DNA of 64,000 nt from Siphonodentalium dalli (Eukaryota > Mollusca > Scaphopoda > Gadilida > Siphonodentaliidae). Under the pieces are notes generated by a model that made no database searches, was not told the origin of the DNA, and saw only the letters and a program-made list of their open reading frames with translations. Positions within the stretch are counted from its first letter, which is position 1. Each line of letters begins with the position of its first letter. Of this stretch, positions 47,793 to 60,515 are shown piece by piece. Location of the stretch: the NCBI GenBank assembly GCA_032622095.1, contig CP136069.1:42074194-42138193 (forward strand), given 5' to 3'. The position numbers and the translations under genes were made by a program.

Positions 47793-49568
47793 GGCCCGAT
47801 TCGTCGTCTCAGGTTTAAACCTGGTCTACGTAAACCCCTATCTTTAAACCGCCGTGAGTCAGCAAAATCCGTGGTTTAAACCCGCGACCGCAGGTCTAAG
47901 TGACGCATTCGTCGTCTCTGGTTTAAACCTGGTCCACCCAGACCAGTGGTTTAGCAGTAGTGTCTCTGTATCGTCGAGATAATTGATCGTACTTTCCTAA
48001 TGCGGACCGCCTCGTTTTATTGATTGCGACAATCAATAATTACGACAGCGACCACATTTTGATTCGAAAGTTATAAGAGAGAAGCACTCACACCTATAAA
48101 GCGTGTTTTTGTCAATTTCGATATTTTGTTTGCGTTTTATAAACTTAAACCGGCGACTAAATCATCTAATTCGGCGGTAAAGCTAAACCAGCTTTACCGA
48201 GACTAAACTTGAGATGACGAAACCGTCTTTTCTTCATCACGGTTTAGAATTGTCAAACAATCAATCAAAGGGTGGAGCTGTAAATTATCTCGAGTGAGGG
48301 ATCGTCTAAGTGGCGGCTGCCGCCTGGTGTTATCATGTCACAGTTTATTCATTCGCACGCGAGCTTTGCTCAGATATGGACATGTTCCTTCAATATGATT
48401 TTTACAACTACCTTGTGTTTTTTTTTGGCTTGTGGCAATCACAAATACTGGTGTTTTCTACGAATTCATTTGAATGGTTCAACGTTTTAATTTTGACACC
48501 AAAACGATGCTACTGCATGACCAGATATGCTAAACACATAGTTTGCAATTCTAAACTTATATTGCTATATGAGTAAAATCTGATAACTTAGTTTGACTCC
48601 GCCCATTAATTCCCATAATATTCCAAGTTCAAAACCTGGGAACCTTTTGATTTTCTGCATGACGGAAACTTTATTACATTGAAAAAAAGTAACGCATGTA
48701 ATATATTTCTTTACTAAAATCGGTGCCTCTGTTTGGTTGCCACTTCAAACAGTTCAGAGTCCGCTTCTGTTGTGCACTCAAAAGCAAATAGCTTTTACTT
48801 GACTGACCTCTTGGTCCAAGATTGACTCGATTACGGAGCCTTTATTCAGCGTCAGATGGATCTGCGGCACCTTCGTGCGACAGGAGTCTGCGTCACATTT
48901 GCGCACATTTTGATCATTTGAACATTTTAATTAAAAAACTAAATTAATTAACTTTAAAACAAACAAATATTACTATAAATTTTAAATATTGTTTCTTGAT
49001 AGATATAACTCCTTACTCAATTTAACAACACAAGTTTTTCATTTTTTTTAAATTAAATTTTATCTTATTTTTAAATCAGTTTGAGAACAGTTGCGAACAG
49101 ACAAACGGACATACATATATACAGCTCCTATACCCTTTAATATATACAGATATACATGTAAATACATCAAATTTTGTCTTTGCGGATAAAGCATATTGCA
49201 TAAAATCTATCACAAACAAAGTGATAAACAGCCCGTGAAACTCGTGTTGAGACATGCCCTTTGTCAGATTGATTTAAACCCACAAAGAGATCGGATTAGT
49301 GGTCTATGTGCGATACTTAATTCTCAATGAATAAATCCAATGAGCGTGCACGCGTTCGCGATAATTTATGACATGTCAATAACCATTATATCGGCTTGTC
49401 TTTTGGTCCGATACGTAAGAGGGTAGTTTGACTGTATGCTCATATCACAAATCGAGTTGTTAATTAGTTGGTAACCGAACGACAAAAACGCCCCATTAGA
49501 CCGGTTTGGCTGGACCGCCAATGTAGGTTTAAACTCTGGGGTTTGAACCGGAGATGACAAATCCGGAC
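47793..49568 (-). mobile_element. 1.76-kb terminal-inverted-repeat element T (copy B)
   Basis: Inverted copy of 35708-37465: starts GGCCCGATTCGTCGTCTCAG and ends GAGATGACAAATCCGG. Interior landmarks match throughout, for example TAAATTATCTCGAGTGAGGG and TGACATGTCAATAACCATTA. A clear target duplication was not found. The 88-residue frame at 48310-48576 is repeat interior, not a gene. Confidence 0.87.
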
Positions 49569-50458
49569 TGAGACTTTATGGGTATTCGGCCTTCTGTAGA
49601 ATAGGGTTTCAAATATATCGCTCTGAGTTCCTTTAATTATGTACACTTCGGGATAATGTGCTAACAGTTCGTTGGTGCATAGCGTGCATACGCTGGTTGA
49701 ATAGTCAGTGTTAAGCAAAGATCCTTGTTCGATTGGTAATTTGTGATATTTGGTCCGAAATCGAATGAGATTATTGACATTTCTATTATCACATATAGAG
49801 AGAAAATGTTCACGATCGAAATGTATTTCAATAATTCGATAAAATTCATATTCACTCGATGTGTATATTATTGACCACCAGTTTTGGAGGTAAAGTCCCG
49901 TAATCTTTGTTCAACTGTACGGTTCAATCGGTCTGTACCCGATACCTTCTGGTTGAGTCAAACATTACTCATATCATTCATAATGGAGTCATGTATTCCT
50001 CTTATCCATGGGTTACTAAAACATTTTAAATACAAAGTATACATATGACCATAGAGCTGTTAACCTTATTAAACCCCACTAATACAGTTAATATAAGAGT
50101 TTCCTGAAATGAATGGTATTGATTGACAAATATTATTCAACTTTCTTGAGGAATTATTAAGGACTTGCCAAATTTTTACCAAATGAAAATATTGTTTTGC
50201 CAAATGTGAATTATATTTGCATTTGGCAAATGGCAGCGCGAACCTACTGATAATCCTCGCCCAATTGAAGTAATTTTTGGCAGGGTTCTTTTTTTATATG
50301 AAATTATCAATGACACTGTGCATGTGGCTTAACATTGGGAGGCGTTAATTATATGCGGAGGATTCAATAGAACGACAAAGAAGTTAAGTCAAAAAGTTTC
50401 ACTAAAGGGTTTACATTGTGTAGATGAAATTGTTTTCAAACATGTTTCCAATAAATGT
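49569..50458. other. No gene recognised
   Basis: AT-rich; a TTTGGCAAA-rich patch near 50160-50240 resembles 11380-11460. Confidence 0.4.
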
Positions 50459-51250
50459 GGGCTGCAGGGTGTGCCGATGGATTGAAATGTAAAATTCAAA
50501 ATGGCTGATGGCGGCTATGTTTATTAACGAATTTTGGGGGGGGAAATAGATACCTCCCATCTAGAGGTCACCCCGAAAAACCATATGGAGTTTGGTGACG
50601 ATCGGATGAGGGATGTGGCATGTAGGTTGTGCCGAAGGATTAGTCACGCAACTAGCAAAATCTAAAATGGCTTCCGGCGGCCATGTTTTTCTATGAAATT
50701 CCTAATAATTTGATAGCTCCCATATAGAGGTGATACTAAACATGCCTGCACATTTTCAAAACAATTCCCCGATAAATGCGGTCGGCGGGGTGAGCCCATG
50801 AATTCAGACTTGAAATCCAAGATGGCTGCTGGCGGTCATGTTTTTTCACGAATTTCAGAAATAATCGATAGCTCCCACCTAGAAATCACATCGAAGATCC
50901 GTATGAAGTGTGTTTATGATCGGATGATGGACGAGGCCTGTAGGGTGTGCGGAAGGATTTAGTCATGCAAAGAGTAAATTCCAAGATGGCTGCCGGCGGC
51001 CATGTTTTTCGTCGAACATCGTTCACATTTGATAGCGTCCATCTGTATAGAGGTGATCCTAAAATGTCAGGAGATTTCTCCAATAAATGCGGACTGCAGG
51101 GTGAGCCGATGGATTCAAATTTGAAATTCAAGACGGCTGTTGGTGGCCATGTTTCCCATCTAGAGGTCACCCCGAATATCCTGATGAAGATTGTTGATGA
51201 TCGGATGAGGAATGCGGCCTTTAGGTTGTGCCAAACGAAACTGGACGGAG
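50459..51250 (+). repeat. Tandem repeat of ~157-bp units arranged as dimers
   Basis: Phrases like GGGTGTGCCGATGGATT recur near 50468, 50626, 50788, 50945 and 51100. Units alternate between an AATAAATGCGG...GCCGATGGATT type and a GATCGGATGA...GAAGGATTAGTCA type, giving a ~316-bp dimer. Each unit has CAAGATGGCTGCCGGCGGCC-like sequence. The long frames here on both strands (50886-51305 and 50947-51300) follow from the repeat. Confidence 0.88.
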
Positions 51251-53814
51251 GACGGACGCCAACCCATGGCAATAATTCAAACATGACGTTGTCAAGTTGA
51301 GCCAAACATACATGTATATAGATTTTTCATTCAAAATGAAAACGATGCATCAGTTGGAACCTGATACAATAATCCCGAAAATTAGACTATGATACGACTG
51401 CCATATATTCAGGAATATATAATATCATAGCGCCAAGTATTAAGCCTTCGCACCACCCCACACAGTTATATCATACTCAAAACATAAAATAACACTCGTG
51501 GAGACGAGCAGCTTCTGCCACACTCAATTCTCATGTGCACACTTGTCAAACAGATGACCCTGTCGCACGCCAGTCTAATTCCATCTTTGAACAAATTAAT
51601 GGATCTGTGGATGCATTATCTTCCAAATCTGACGACACAAGTCGATTTTACAAATATCGATTTTCAGTCAGATCAACAGTTGAGTCGATGAAGTAGCTCA
51701 TTATAACGTCCGGTGAACATTCGAATGGATTAGGTTGGAAAGCAGACCGCCCAAACCAAATTGAACACAATTATTGTGGCTCTCACTGAATCTTTAACGA
51801 ACGGTTATCCAGGCACCACAACATGACATGAAAGCGAAATCGCACGACGGGAGCCAAATAACGACTCATGCCAGAACTTGAGCTAATATACAGCAGATGT
51901 GCCATAGTTTCAAAAACAAAGATTTGTTCCGTTGTCCCAAACCTCGCCCTGTGCGTGGGAACCTTATGTGGTCTAAAGTTATTAAGAACCGCTTGGACGG
52001 GAACGACATCGTTGACATATATGTAATTTCCCATGCTAAATATTACCTGACGGAAAACAGCCAAAGCGTCCGCATTTAAGATTTCTTTAATTTTTTGTAT
52101 CCAGCATTCCCCTAGCTTTGAATATGTATATATGTTACAGGGGTCATTTTGTCCGTTTCGGAAATTTTCCCGACCAGCAACTCATTTTCGCAAACTGGAC
52201 ACAATTCCCGGCAACAGGAATATGGGTTCATTTTGTGTCTTTTCAGAATAGTTTTCGACCAAAACGAGTGACAATGACAACTTATTTCTAGTCCACTAAT
52301 TCAACTCAAACTAAACATTTTTTATTAATTTTGTCCCCAAATTGGTCGGCCCAGGTGACCACATTCGATTCCGAAGCTATTCCTGACAATTTCCGCATAT
52401 TTTCAGACATTACCTATTTTCCGCCCATTTATTTTATTTTCGCTCTAAACCCGCAGTATTTTACCGACTAAACAGCGGAAACTCATTATCGAGTCACTTT
52501 TTCAAACTCGACCATCTTTGAACTTTTTGACCCAAATGGCCGCACATGGAATTGAGGTGATGGTCACAAATCTCGAAATAAGCAACAATGATTTTGAGGT
52601 CACATTTGTCATGAAAGGCGAGGCGAAATAAGCATCTACACCGCAAATGAATGCGATCGGCTCGTTATTTCGCATCCGGTAATGCCTTTGTATCGATAGC
52701 CACGAACAGTACTCTATTAATTGTGACGAATCTTACAACATTCCGGTCATACATTTTATAATTGACATCAGAGACATAACGTCTTCTGAGTTCTCAGTAA
52801 AATCTAAAGAAATTGCAGACCATTCACTTTCTCAATTATTAGCTGACTGCGAATATACAAGTGTCATATCCGGAGAGGATGCCATCCATTTCATTCTTGA
52901 CTATAATATACTTTTAGGGACGTGGTAACATATTGGGGTTTAATCTAAACTTTACAACGTACAGAAGTTTTAACAGTTGGAAATTTCATGTCTGGAAAAT
53001 TATTTATAAATTGGTTGAAATTGTTCTGATAGTTTAATTTAGTGTACAATTTGTTATTACATCAAGAGTAATTTATAATCGTACTTTCTGACTGAAATGG
53101 CCATCAGTAGGAACTTTACAAGCTATATGGGGTGCCATAATAGCAATTTCCAACAATTGGAAGGTTTAGTCACCAGTCGCAAACTTCCAACCCAAGGGGT
53201 GCAAATGATATCATATTTCCCCGACAATTTCGGTGTGATTCAAGTTCGCCATTCTAAGTTGGACACCCCAACTGATGGTCCCTCTATCAGTAGCTAAGCT
53301 GATCTGCATGCCAACCAATATATTGCCTCTTATTTTGTATTATATTATGCATTATTTATACTGTGATAATGTTATTAATAATTCACTGATTATTGATATG
53401 CGTGACACATTTAACTGCCTATGTATGAGTATTGTCTGGACCAACTAACACGAACTAATCTTGAGCAGCTTCAATCGCACAACTATCGGTAAACTACGTG
53501 ACAAAACATACAAGTATGGTTGAAAACAATATAGAAATTAAGTAAATTTGCATTTTACCCAGCGGGGAGTCGGAAAAATTTGCAGGCACGTATGCTGATT
53601 TTTGGCTTTCGACCCTTGTTGGGACCCACCCACCCCAGCGTCCAAAGTTTGTTCCGTTTTCGGCAGTTTTTTCCGACCATTTTTTGACACCCACCCCCTT
53701 TTAACACTAAAACAGAGATTTTCGGGGGGGGGGATTCACTGTAAACAGTTGTATATGAATTTCGGTGCAATGTTAGCATTGACATGTAAATAGGAACAAG
53801 TCATTTTGGGGTCA
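51251..53814. other. No gene recognised
   Basis: About 2.5 kb of AT-rich sequence with only short, unsupported frames. The 60-residue + frame at 51897-52079 has balanced composition but no known motif. A poly-G run lies at about 53725-53733. Confidence 0.35.
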
Positions 53815-53905
53815 TTCGGTCAAAAAAAACATGGCTGCCAGCAGCCATCTTGGATTTCAAAATTCAATCCATTAGCATGGGCTACAGGCTATATTGTTTG
53901 TCTGA
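53815..53905 (+). repeat. Solo fragment of the GCCATCTTGGATT-type repeat
   Basis: CATGGCTGCCAGCAGCCATC followed by TTGGATTTCAAAATTCAATC resembles one unit of the 50459-51250 array; isolated and diverged. It contains a small palindrome (GGCTGCCAGCAGCC). Confidence 0.6.
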
Positions 53906-54889
53906 TCATCATGAAATTTGTCATTTATGATAATATTGACATATAGATGTGTTTTAAGCAAAAACAGTCAAAGAGACTTGCAGGAAAAATATTTTTGAGT
54001 TGCTGAAAAAATTGTTTGTTGGTCCTATTGACCACACACCCACCCCGGCATACGTGCCCGGAAAAAAATGTTTTTCCACCCCCCCACCCCCTGTTTTACC
54101 GGATTATAAAGTCAAACTTTGAACGAGAGAACTACCTATCCATTGGTGATAACAGAGCAGTTAACTCTATATTTCCTTTTAGCTTTCCGCACAATAAACC
54201 ACAAACTCCCTATAAAACACGGTGCTTGGACAAATACGGGTTACTCCGACACATACTGCACTCTCGATAATCTTTAAATCGGCGATGAATATTGGAATTA
54301 TTTTATTCAAAATAAGCACATTGTATACGATTTAGGTTCATTTAGAGCGTAATTCAGATTCAAATAATGTCGATATGGGCTTATTTGTGTTTTTGAAATA
54401 AGTTCAATATGAGCTTATTTTCCGAAGAACATGCTGATCTATCACCCTGAGTCACGTGGACACTAATGTGAAGATAATGATGGGCGTTATCCGTCGGGAT
54501 AGCTTTAAATTCAATCAGACATTGTACAGTCTGGGTCGGGATATCAGCTTCAGTCATATCCACGATAATATCTTGTTGTCGTGGTCTTAATCTAAAATAA
54601 ATCTAGTTAGGTAGCCGTGGCCCAGACGACCCTTAATTCCTTCGAACCTTGTCCTTGTACTCCGAGTCTGTGTCCACATTGCTGAAGGTGGCCCACACCA
54701 CGTCTGGTTAAACAGACATGGCTTATCGAGCTTCCAAATTTTGTCTACACGTCATTTGGAAGGATGTGAAAGATATGTTGACCAATACACGAAATATTAA
54801 TATACCGGCTTCATATTCTTCGAAAAATAGTTGCTATTGTAACAGTCATTTTCCAGCTTCGCACATTTTTAAAGACTAATATGCTTCTT
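53906..54889. other. No gene recognised
   Basis: Includes C-rich stretches (54040-54096). No motif-bearing frame. Confidence 0.4.
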
Positions 54890-55023
54890 TCTGAGACATA
54901 ATTATATTGCCCGTAAAAGGTAGTTCAAGTATTGATCGACCTATATATATATATATGGAACAATTCCAAAGCGAATAGTATTAGGTGTATTTTGGAGCGC
55001 AATCCGCCACCATGTGGCTTTAA
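54890..55023 (-). mobile_element. Truncated TTAA MITE M2, inverted
   Basis: TTTTGGAGCGCAATCC then CACCATGTGGCTTTAA is the reverse complement of the M2 left end (17112-17145). GGTAGTTCAAGTATTGATCG matches further in. Only the terminal ~130 bp is present. Confidence 0.7.
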
Positions 55024-55181
55024 AATAACTAAATTTCCCTAACATGAATTTCGAACAAGTAGTTACATGTGTATCTCGTATAGTTCAGAATAATCTCAGA
55101 CCACATTAATCGGTTTTTTTATTAGAATTGCCCACACTAAATGAAAAAGTAAAATCAAAATGAATAAAAGAAGATGCAACA

Positions 55182-55624
55182 TTAAACAACATGGCAGTTT
55201 GCGTTCCAAAATATACATAATATTATCCGCTTTTGAATTTTTTCTCAGTATCGAAATAGGTCGATAAATATCTGAACTGCCTTTCTACGAGCAGTATGAA
55301 ACCCACAAATACGCATTGAAGTAATGAAAAATACAACTGTGAATACGGTGTTTGGTCCCAAACACAAAACAGCCATTTGCAAGACATGGAACAGAAAAGA
55401 GCGTTCCGTGGTAGCCTGTTCCTGATATGGTAGCAATAAAGAGCGTTTATCTGACTTCTGGAGAAAAGTTGAAAACGGCTGAAAAATGGCTGTGACCGTG
55501 GCAGGTGTTTTTTTTTTTCCAAAGCATATGACGCCGGTATATTAATAGTTCGTTTATTTAGCGACCGTCGTTCCAAATTACGTAGAAACAAAATTGGAGG
55601 TTCGAATGAGCCATGTACGTTTAA
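55182..55624 (+). mobile_element. TTAA MITE M2 outside the macrosatellite
   Basis: TTAA at both ends. Very similar to 17112-17545: ATCTGAACTGCCTTTCTACG, GAACAGAAAAGAGCGTTCCG, TTCCTGATATGGTAGCAATA and AAAGAGCGTTTAT. It shows that M2 is dispersed as well as being carried by the satellite. Confidence 0.85.
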
Positions 55625-56102
55625 ACAACAATGGCAGAGCTTTATACCTATTTTATCAACCATTCATCCTTTATGACCTCATATATATATACAACAACAG
55701 GGCCCCGTGTGAGTAGACTATATGCCATGTAATTATGAATAAGTCACGTTTAATCTGTTTGTTTACGCCCAGAGAAGACTCGAACTATTACGAAGTCGAT
55801 TGAGAATTTATTGGGCATTTTCTGTTGCGGTTGTTGAATAGCTCTGATAGCTTGTGGTTCCAGGTAATGTATTAGTATATATGTCTCGGGAGTTCAGTAC
55901 ATGTCCGATTTGACATCAAATAAAAGGACGCTGACCAAAATGCACCCCGACGAAGGTGGCAGGTATACTACAAACTGTAGGAGGAATTGATTGCACCAAT
56001 ATGATACAAACTGCATATTCACTAAGTATGTTGCATATTATTTCAATGTGTCGAGAACGGGTCAATAACTCTAAAATGAAAAAACAAACATAAAACACTT
56101 CT
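55625..56102. other. No gene recognised
   Basis: AT-rich, with a short TATATA tract. No motif. Confidence 0.4.
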
Positions 56103-56555
56103 ATGTCGAAAAATGACAATAACTCTGCAGGTGCGCAGATCCTCTTGCTGGTTGTCATATGTGCAACGTTTTTTTTTAAATGACTGGAAAATGGTGGAAT
56201 ACAGGCTTGGATAAAAGAAGCGCCCTAGGATGTACGATTATATGTCGAAAAAGGGCAATAACTCCGCCAAAATGACTCCGACTGAACTCAAAATAGCAGG
56301 TGCACAGGTTCCCAAGCTGGTTGACATCTGTGCCAAGTTTAAATAACATTAACAGGACTGGAAAATGTCGGAATACAGGCTCGGATAAAAGATCCGTCCC
56401 AGGATGTACGATTCTGTCGAAAAAGGGCAATAACTCCGCCAAAATGAGTCCGACCGAACTCAAAATAGCAGGCGCACAGGTTCCCATGCTGGTTGATATA
56501 TATGTGCCAAGTTTAAAAACAAAATTGGGCAGCAAATGACAGAATACAGACTCTG
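56103..56555 (+). repeat. ~172-bp tandem repeat, about 2.6 copies
   Basis: TGTCGAAAAAGGGCAATAAC starts units at 56243 and 56415, with a truncated first unit from 56103. CTGGAAAATGTCGGAATACA and CAGGTTCCCAAGCTGGTTGA recur. Apparent frames on both strands (56176-56559) derive from the repeat. Confidence 0.88.
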
Positions 56556-56649
56556 ACAAAGTATGGCCGTTCTTTATAAAAGGCGCTCATTGGAATTTAT
56601 GATAGGCTGATTAAATTCAAAACGTGTTACAATTTCCTCTCTTGAGAGT

Positions 56650-57362
56650 AAATGTCTTAACACCAAAACCTCCTATTAATGGGCCGATCTAATTAGCTGA
56701 TAGTACAGACAACGTGACTTACAGATGGTTGGTTTTATGGTGTCGAATCAGACAATGCATCTTTAATACTCGTGATACCCATCAAAAGCTCATATTAATG
56801 GTCCGATCTAATTAGCTTATAGTATAGACAACGTAACTTACAGATGGTGGTTTTTTGGTGTCGAATCAGACAATGCATCTTTAATACTCGTGATACCCAT
56901 CAAAAGCTCATTGTAATGGTCCGATCTAATTAGCTTATAGTATAGACAACGTAACTTACATATGGTGGTTTTTTGGTGTCGAATCAGACAATGCATCTTT
57001 AATACTCGTGATACCCACTAAAAGCTCATATTAATGGTCCGATCTAATTAGCTTATAGTATAGACAACGTAACTTACAGATGGTGGTTTTTTGGTGTCGA
57101 ATCAGACAATGCATCTTTAATACTCGTGATACCCATCAAAAGCTCATTTTAATGGTCCGATCTAATTAGCTTATAGTATAGACAACGTAACTTACATATG
57201 GTGGTTTTTTGGTGTCGAATCAGACAATGCATCTTTAATACTCGTGATACCCATCAAAAGCTCATTTTAATGGGCCGATCTAATTAGCTTATAGTATAGA
57301 CAACGTAACTTACATATGGTGGTTTATGGTGTCGAATCAGACAATGCATCTTTAATACTCTA
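56650..57362 (+). repeat. 118-bp tandem array, block 1 (six copies)
   Basis: TGTCGAATCAGACAATGCAT occurs at 56741, 56859, 56977, 57095, 57213 and about 57330: an exact 118-bp period apart from a small deletion in the last. Each unit contains GGTCCGATCTAATTAGCTTA. Confidence 0.96.
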
Positions 57363-57784
57363 TAGCTATATGAGTTTAAGCAGTCTGATAATACACATGT
57401 AATGTATACAATGTAGTGGACCTGCGTAGCAGAGGTGGTGCTCTATAGATATATACACTCGAGATGGAACTGAGTAAGCATACATTGTCAGTGAATCGTG
57501 GTGTCTTATATACTATTTGGGGTGAATATTAAATGAGGTACTTTGGTAATACACCTCAGGATTGGCTCTTCTGTTATGGTAGTGCCCCACAACCATATTT
57601 GGATGTAGTGCTTCATTGTATGATAATAGGTGTTCGCGGTTGGACGTGAGGTCCGTGGAGGGCCGAGCGTCTGCTATTCAGGTCTATGTTCCATGTTTTA
57701 GCTGATATGATTATTGTTATTGGTCATTGGATCAAGCGGTATGAATCTAGTGGGGGTCTAATGGATGTATATGTAATTACGTGA
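57363..57784. mobile_element. ~422-bp sequence interrupting the 118-bp array
   Basis: Unrelated DNA between two array blocks. The array breaks within AATACTC|GTGATACC; on the right it resumes at ACTCATGATACC, so ACTC may be a short target duplication. No terminal inverted repeat or coding frame seen. Could be an insertion or simply a boundary. Confidence 0.5.
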
Positions 57785-58325
57785 CAACTCATGATACCAA
57801 CCAAAACCCCATATTAATGGTCCGATCAAATTAGCTTATTGTATAGACAATGTAACTTACAGAGGGTGGTGGTTTTTGGTGTCGAATCAGACAATGCATC
57901 TTTAATACTCGCGATACCCACCAAAACTTCATTTTAATGGTCCGATCTAATTAGCTTATAGTATAGACAACGTAACTTACAGATGGTGGTTTTTTGGCGT
58001 CGAATCAGACAATGGATCTTTAATACTCGTGATACCCATCAAAAGCTCATTTTAATGGTCCGATCTAATTAGCTTATAGTATAGACAACGTAACTTACAG
58101 ATGGTGGTTTTTTGGTGTCGAATCAGACAATGGATCTTTAATACTCGTGATACCCACCAAAACCTCACATTAATGGTCGATCTAATTAGCTTATGGTATA
58201 GACAACGTAGGTTACATATGGCGGTGTTATGGTGTCGAATCAGACAATGCATCTTTAATAGTCGCGATACCCACCAAAACCTCACATTAATGGTCCGATC
58301 TAATTAGCTTATGGTATAGACAACG
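57785..58325 (+). repeat. 118-bp tandem array, block 2 (about 4.5 copies)
   Basis: GTCGAATCAGACAATG at 57880, 57998, 58116 and 58232. Units vary more than in block 1 (CACATTAATGG, GCGGTGTTATGG). Confidence 0.94.
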
Positions 58326-59784
58326 TGATACTCAGCGCTTATTTCTGAGTGACATATGAGACACAATCTATCCGAATATGCACCAGAAGTCCACGCGTCA
58401 TATATCAAGCAGGAGCGTGATTTATGAGCAAAAACTGTTGCTCTCCATTTAAGGGTGACAAGTGATCAATCCCGAAAGTGTGATTAAATCAAACACATTA
58501 TGGCAGGCATGTCTTCGTATATTGGCGACGATTAATCAATTTCATCAGGTTTGGCAGTAAACTGGAATGCATATTGGCGAAAATCAATCAACAGATCAAT
58601 TTACTCCACATCGTAGAGGAAATCGAGGTGTTCTGGTGTGTCAGTGTAATCTTTAAAAAAAATAGTGAATTTAATTGAGTGTAGCTGAGCAAAATGCAGA
58701 AAAGCACTAGGAATGTACTGTATGTAATTAATGCATCGGAAGCGATTGAGGGTTCCAAACTCGACATCCATGGGACGTGTTATTGGTTCGTTCATACACT
58801 CGCAAGTTTGCATGTGTTTTTGCATGCAGGCATTGCTACTGTCATTTTCCTTCAAATATATGTATGGTTAATTCTTGCGAGATAATCGCATGTCATTTAC
58901 AGGAACATTTCGGTAGCATCGCTACAGGTGGATTTACATATATTTTACTTCTCACGTAGTAGTTATAGCTGTCGTACAGATTCATATTATATGCATGTTT
59001 CTGTCCATATTCTGGCATCATATCGTTCTCTGCGACGAAATGCCTGCAAAACCAATCCTACAAACTTGCGTGAACGTACAATCAGACCAAAACATAAAGC
59101 TTGAAGATCGGTATTTCGTGTGAATTTAGAACTATAAATTATCGTACCTTCAAATCTTGAAAGTTGAGATGAGGCATGTCTCTTTAATTTTGTTTATCAT
59201 GTAATAGTATCAGTTGCTTTCGATTAAGCTGAAATGAGTTTAGCCACTATGGTTCGTTTTGTACTGTATAAAGTCAAATGAAATAAACTACATGTAGTAC
59301 ATTGTATCGAAATTAATCTACACTGAGCTCATTGATAAATTACGCAGTTACTAGGGCGGCCTATCACACGAGGCATCGACCTGTGGATGCGACTTAGATC
59401 ATGGTCATCTTTGGACATACATGTCTTCAAGACGGTGTTTGAGTTGCCCCGGCTCAATCAATCAGCCAGTCACTCCGCTCCTCAGTGTTTCTGAATACAA
59501 TTATTCCATCTGTTATACATTGTTTCTGGTGTATAATTGTGTGTTCTGTTTTTCATGTATGTTGTTTCTTTCGTGTCATGTCTCTTTGCAGTTCGTCTTC
59601 GTGTAAAATGTTTCAATCTTGTAATGCTCGCGCCTGTCTTACTGTGGGGAGGTACCGAGTTGCTGCTATATGCATTGGCTAAACGGGTCAGTGCTTCAGC
59701 TGTGTACCAGTGTTTGGTTCGACCATAATTCGAAGGGTAGTCCGATGCGGCTGATGTGATAATTGTTTATTATTTGCTTTTCAT
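58326..59784. other. No gene recognised
   Basis: AT-rich sequence. Overlapping short + frames at 58694-58959 and 59421-59728 lack motifs. It may contain the 5' part of the retrotransposon relic that follows. Confidence 0.35.
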
Positions 59785-60290
59785 ATGGCGACTCAAAACA
59801 AACAAAACCGTAATCATGATAACCCATTAAGTTCCACAGGGGTTTATCCGCAGTACTTGGTACTTGGTTTTGATCCGAATGTCAAGAGACCATTTGTACT
59901 GTGGTTGATAAAACGCTACAAAGCCCCAATTACAAAGGACAATTAAAATATGTGAAACCGATGAGGATTGGGCCACTAAGTGGCTCTCTTCTGATCGAAT
60001 GTTCAAGAAAAATTCAAGCTAACGCTCTTATGAAATTAATATATATTGCACAAACACCAGTGTTGGTTACTCCTCCTCACAATATATTGAACAGCAGCAG
60101 ACCTGTGTTGAGAACTCACGATATAGCTGATTCTTCTTAGTGAGATGTATTGGCTGAGTTGGTACCACAGGGAGTTGCCGAAGTCTGCATATTTTTAAAG
60201 ACAGTTGATGGACAAACTTTCCTTTGAATAGTTATCTTCTGACTTTCAATCGGTGCGAACATCCACTGGCATTGAAGGTTAGAAGAATAG
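59785..60290 (+). pseudogene. Non-LTR retrotransposon ORF1 (gag-like) fragment
   Basis: The + strand encodes pieces of a jockey/X-element-type nucleic-acid-binding protein across three frames: YPQYLVLGFDPNVKRPFVLW (59839-59898), then GPLSGSLLIECSRKIQANAL and TPPHNILNSSRPVLRTHDIA, then DVLAELVPQGVAEVCIF (60144-60194), then NSYLLTFNRCEHPLALKV. These correspond in order to the SG-LLVE, HxxLNSSKGV, E-VLxxLxxQGV and YxLTF blocks of the N-terminal half of such ORF1 proteins. Stops replace two codons at 60138-60143, and frames shift near 59935 and 60212. The zinc knuckles and the reverse transcriptase ORF are absent, so this is a truncated relic. Confidence 0.8.
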
Positions 60291-60329
60291 CCGGCTCGTT
60301 ACCCCCACATCTAAAAATAGAATTTGTGG

Positions 60330-60515
60330 GTCTAAAATTGGTTGTACTAAAATATTCCCAAAATATCAAAACCCAAATTTTTTTTCAAAACTTCCAAAAA
60401 TTATTTTTTCCAAAATATTTCAAAACCAAAAACTTCCAAAAAATTTCAAAATCTCCAAATTTCAAAAAAAGAAAAAATTTCAAAACCCTCAAAATTATTT
60501 CTCCAAAAAAAGTTT
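60330..60515 (+). repeat. A-rich low-complexity tract with TTTCAAAA / TTCCAAAA motifs
   Basis: Irregular repetition of TTTCAAAA, TTCCAAAA and TTTTTT across ~185 bp. The 97-residue frame that crosses it (60224-60517) is coding relic followed by low complexity. Confidence 0.8.

Noticed and set aside
50886-51305. 139-residue minus and 117-residue + frames
   Set aside because: Both lie in the 157-bp tandem repeat.
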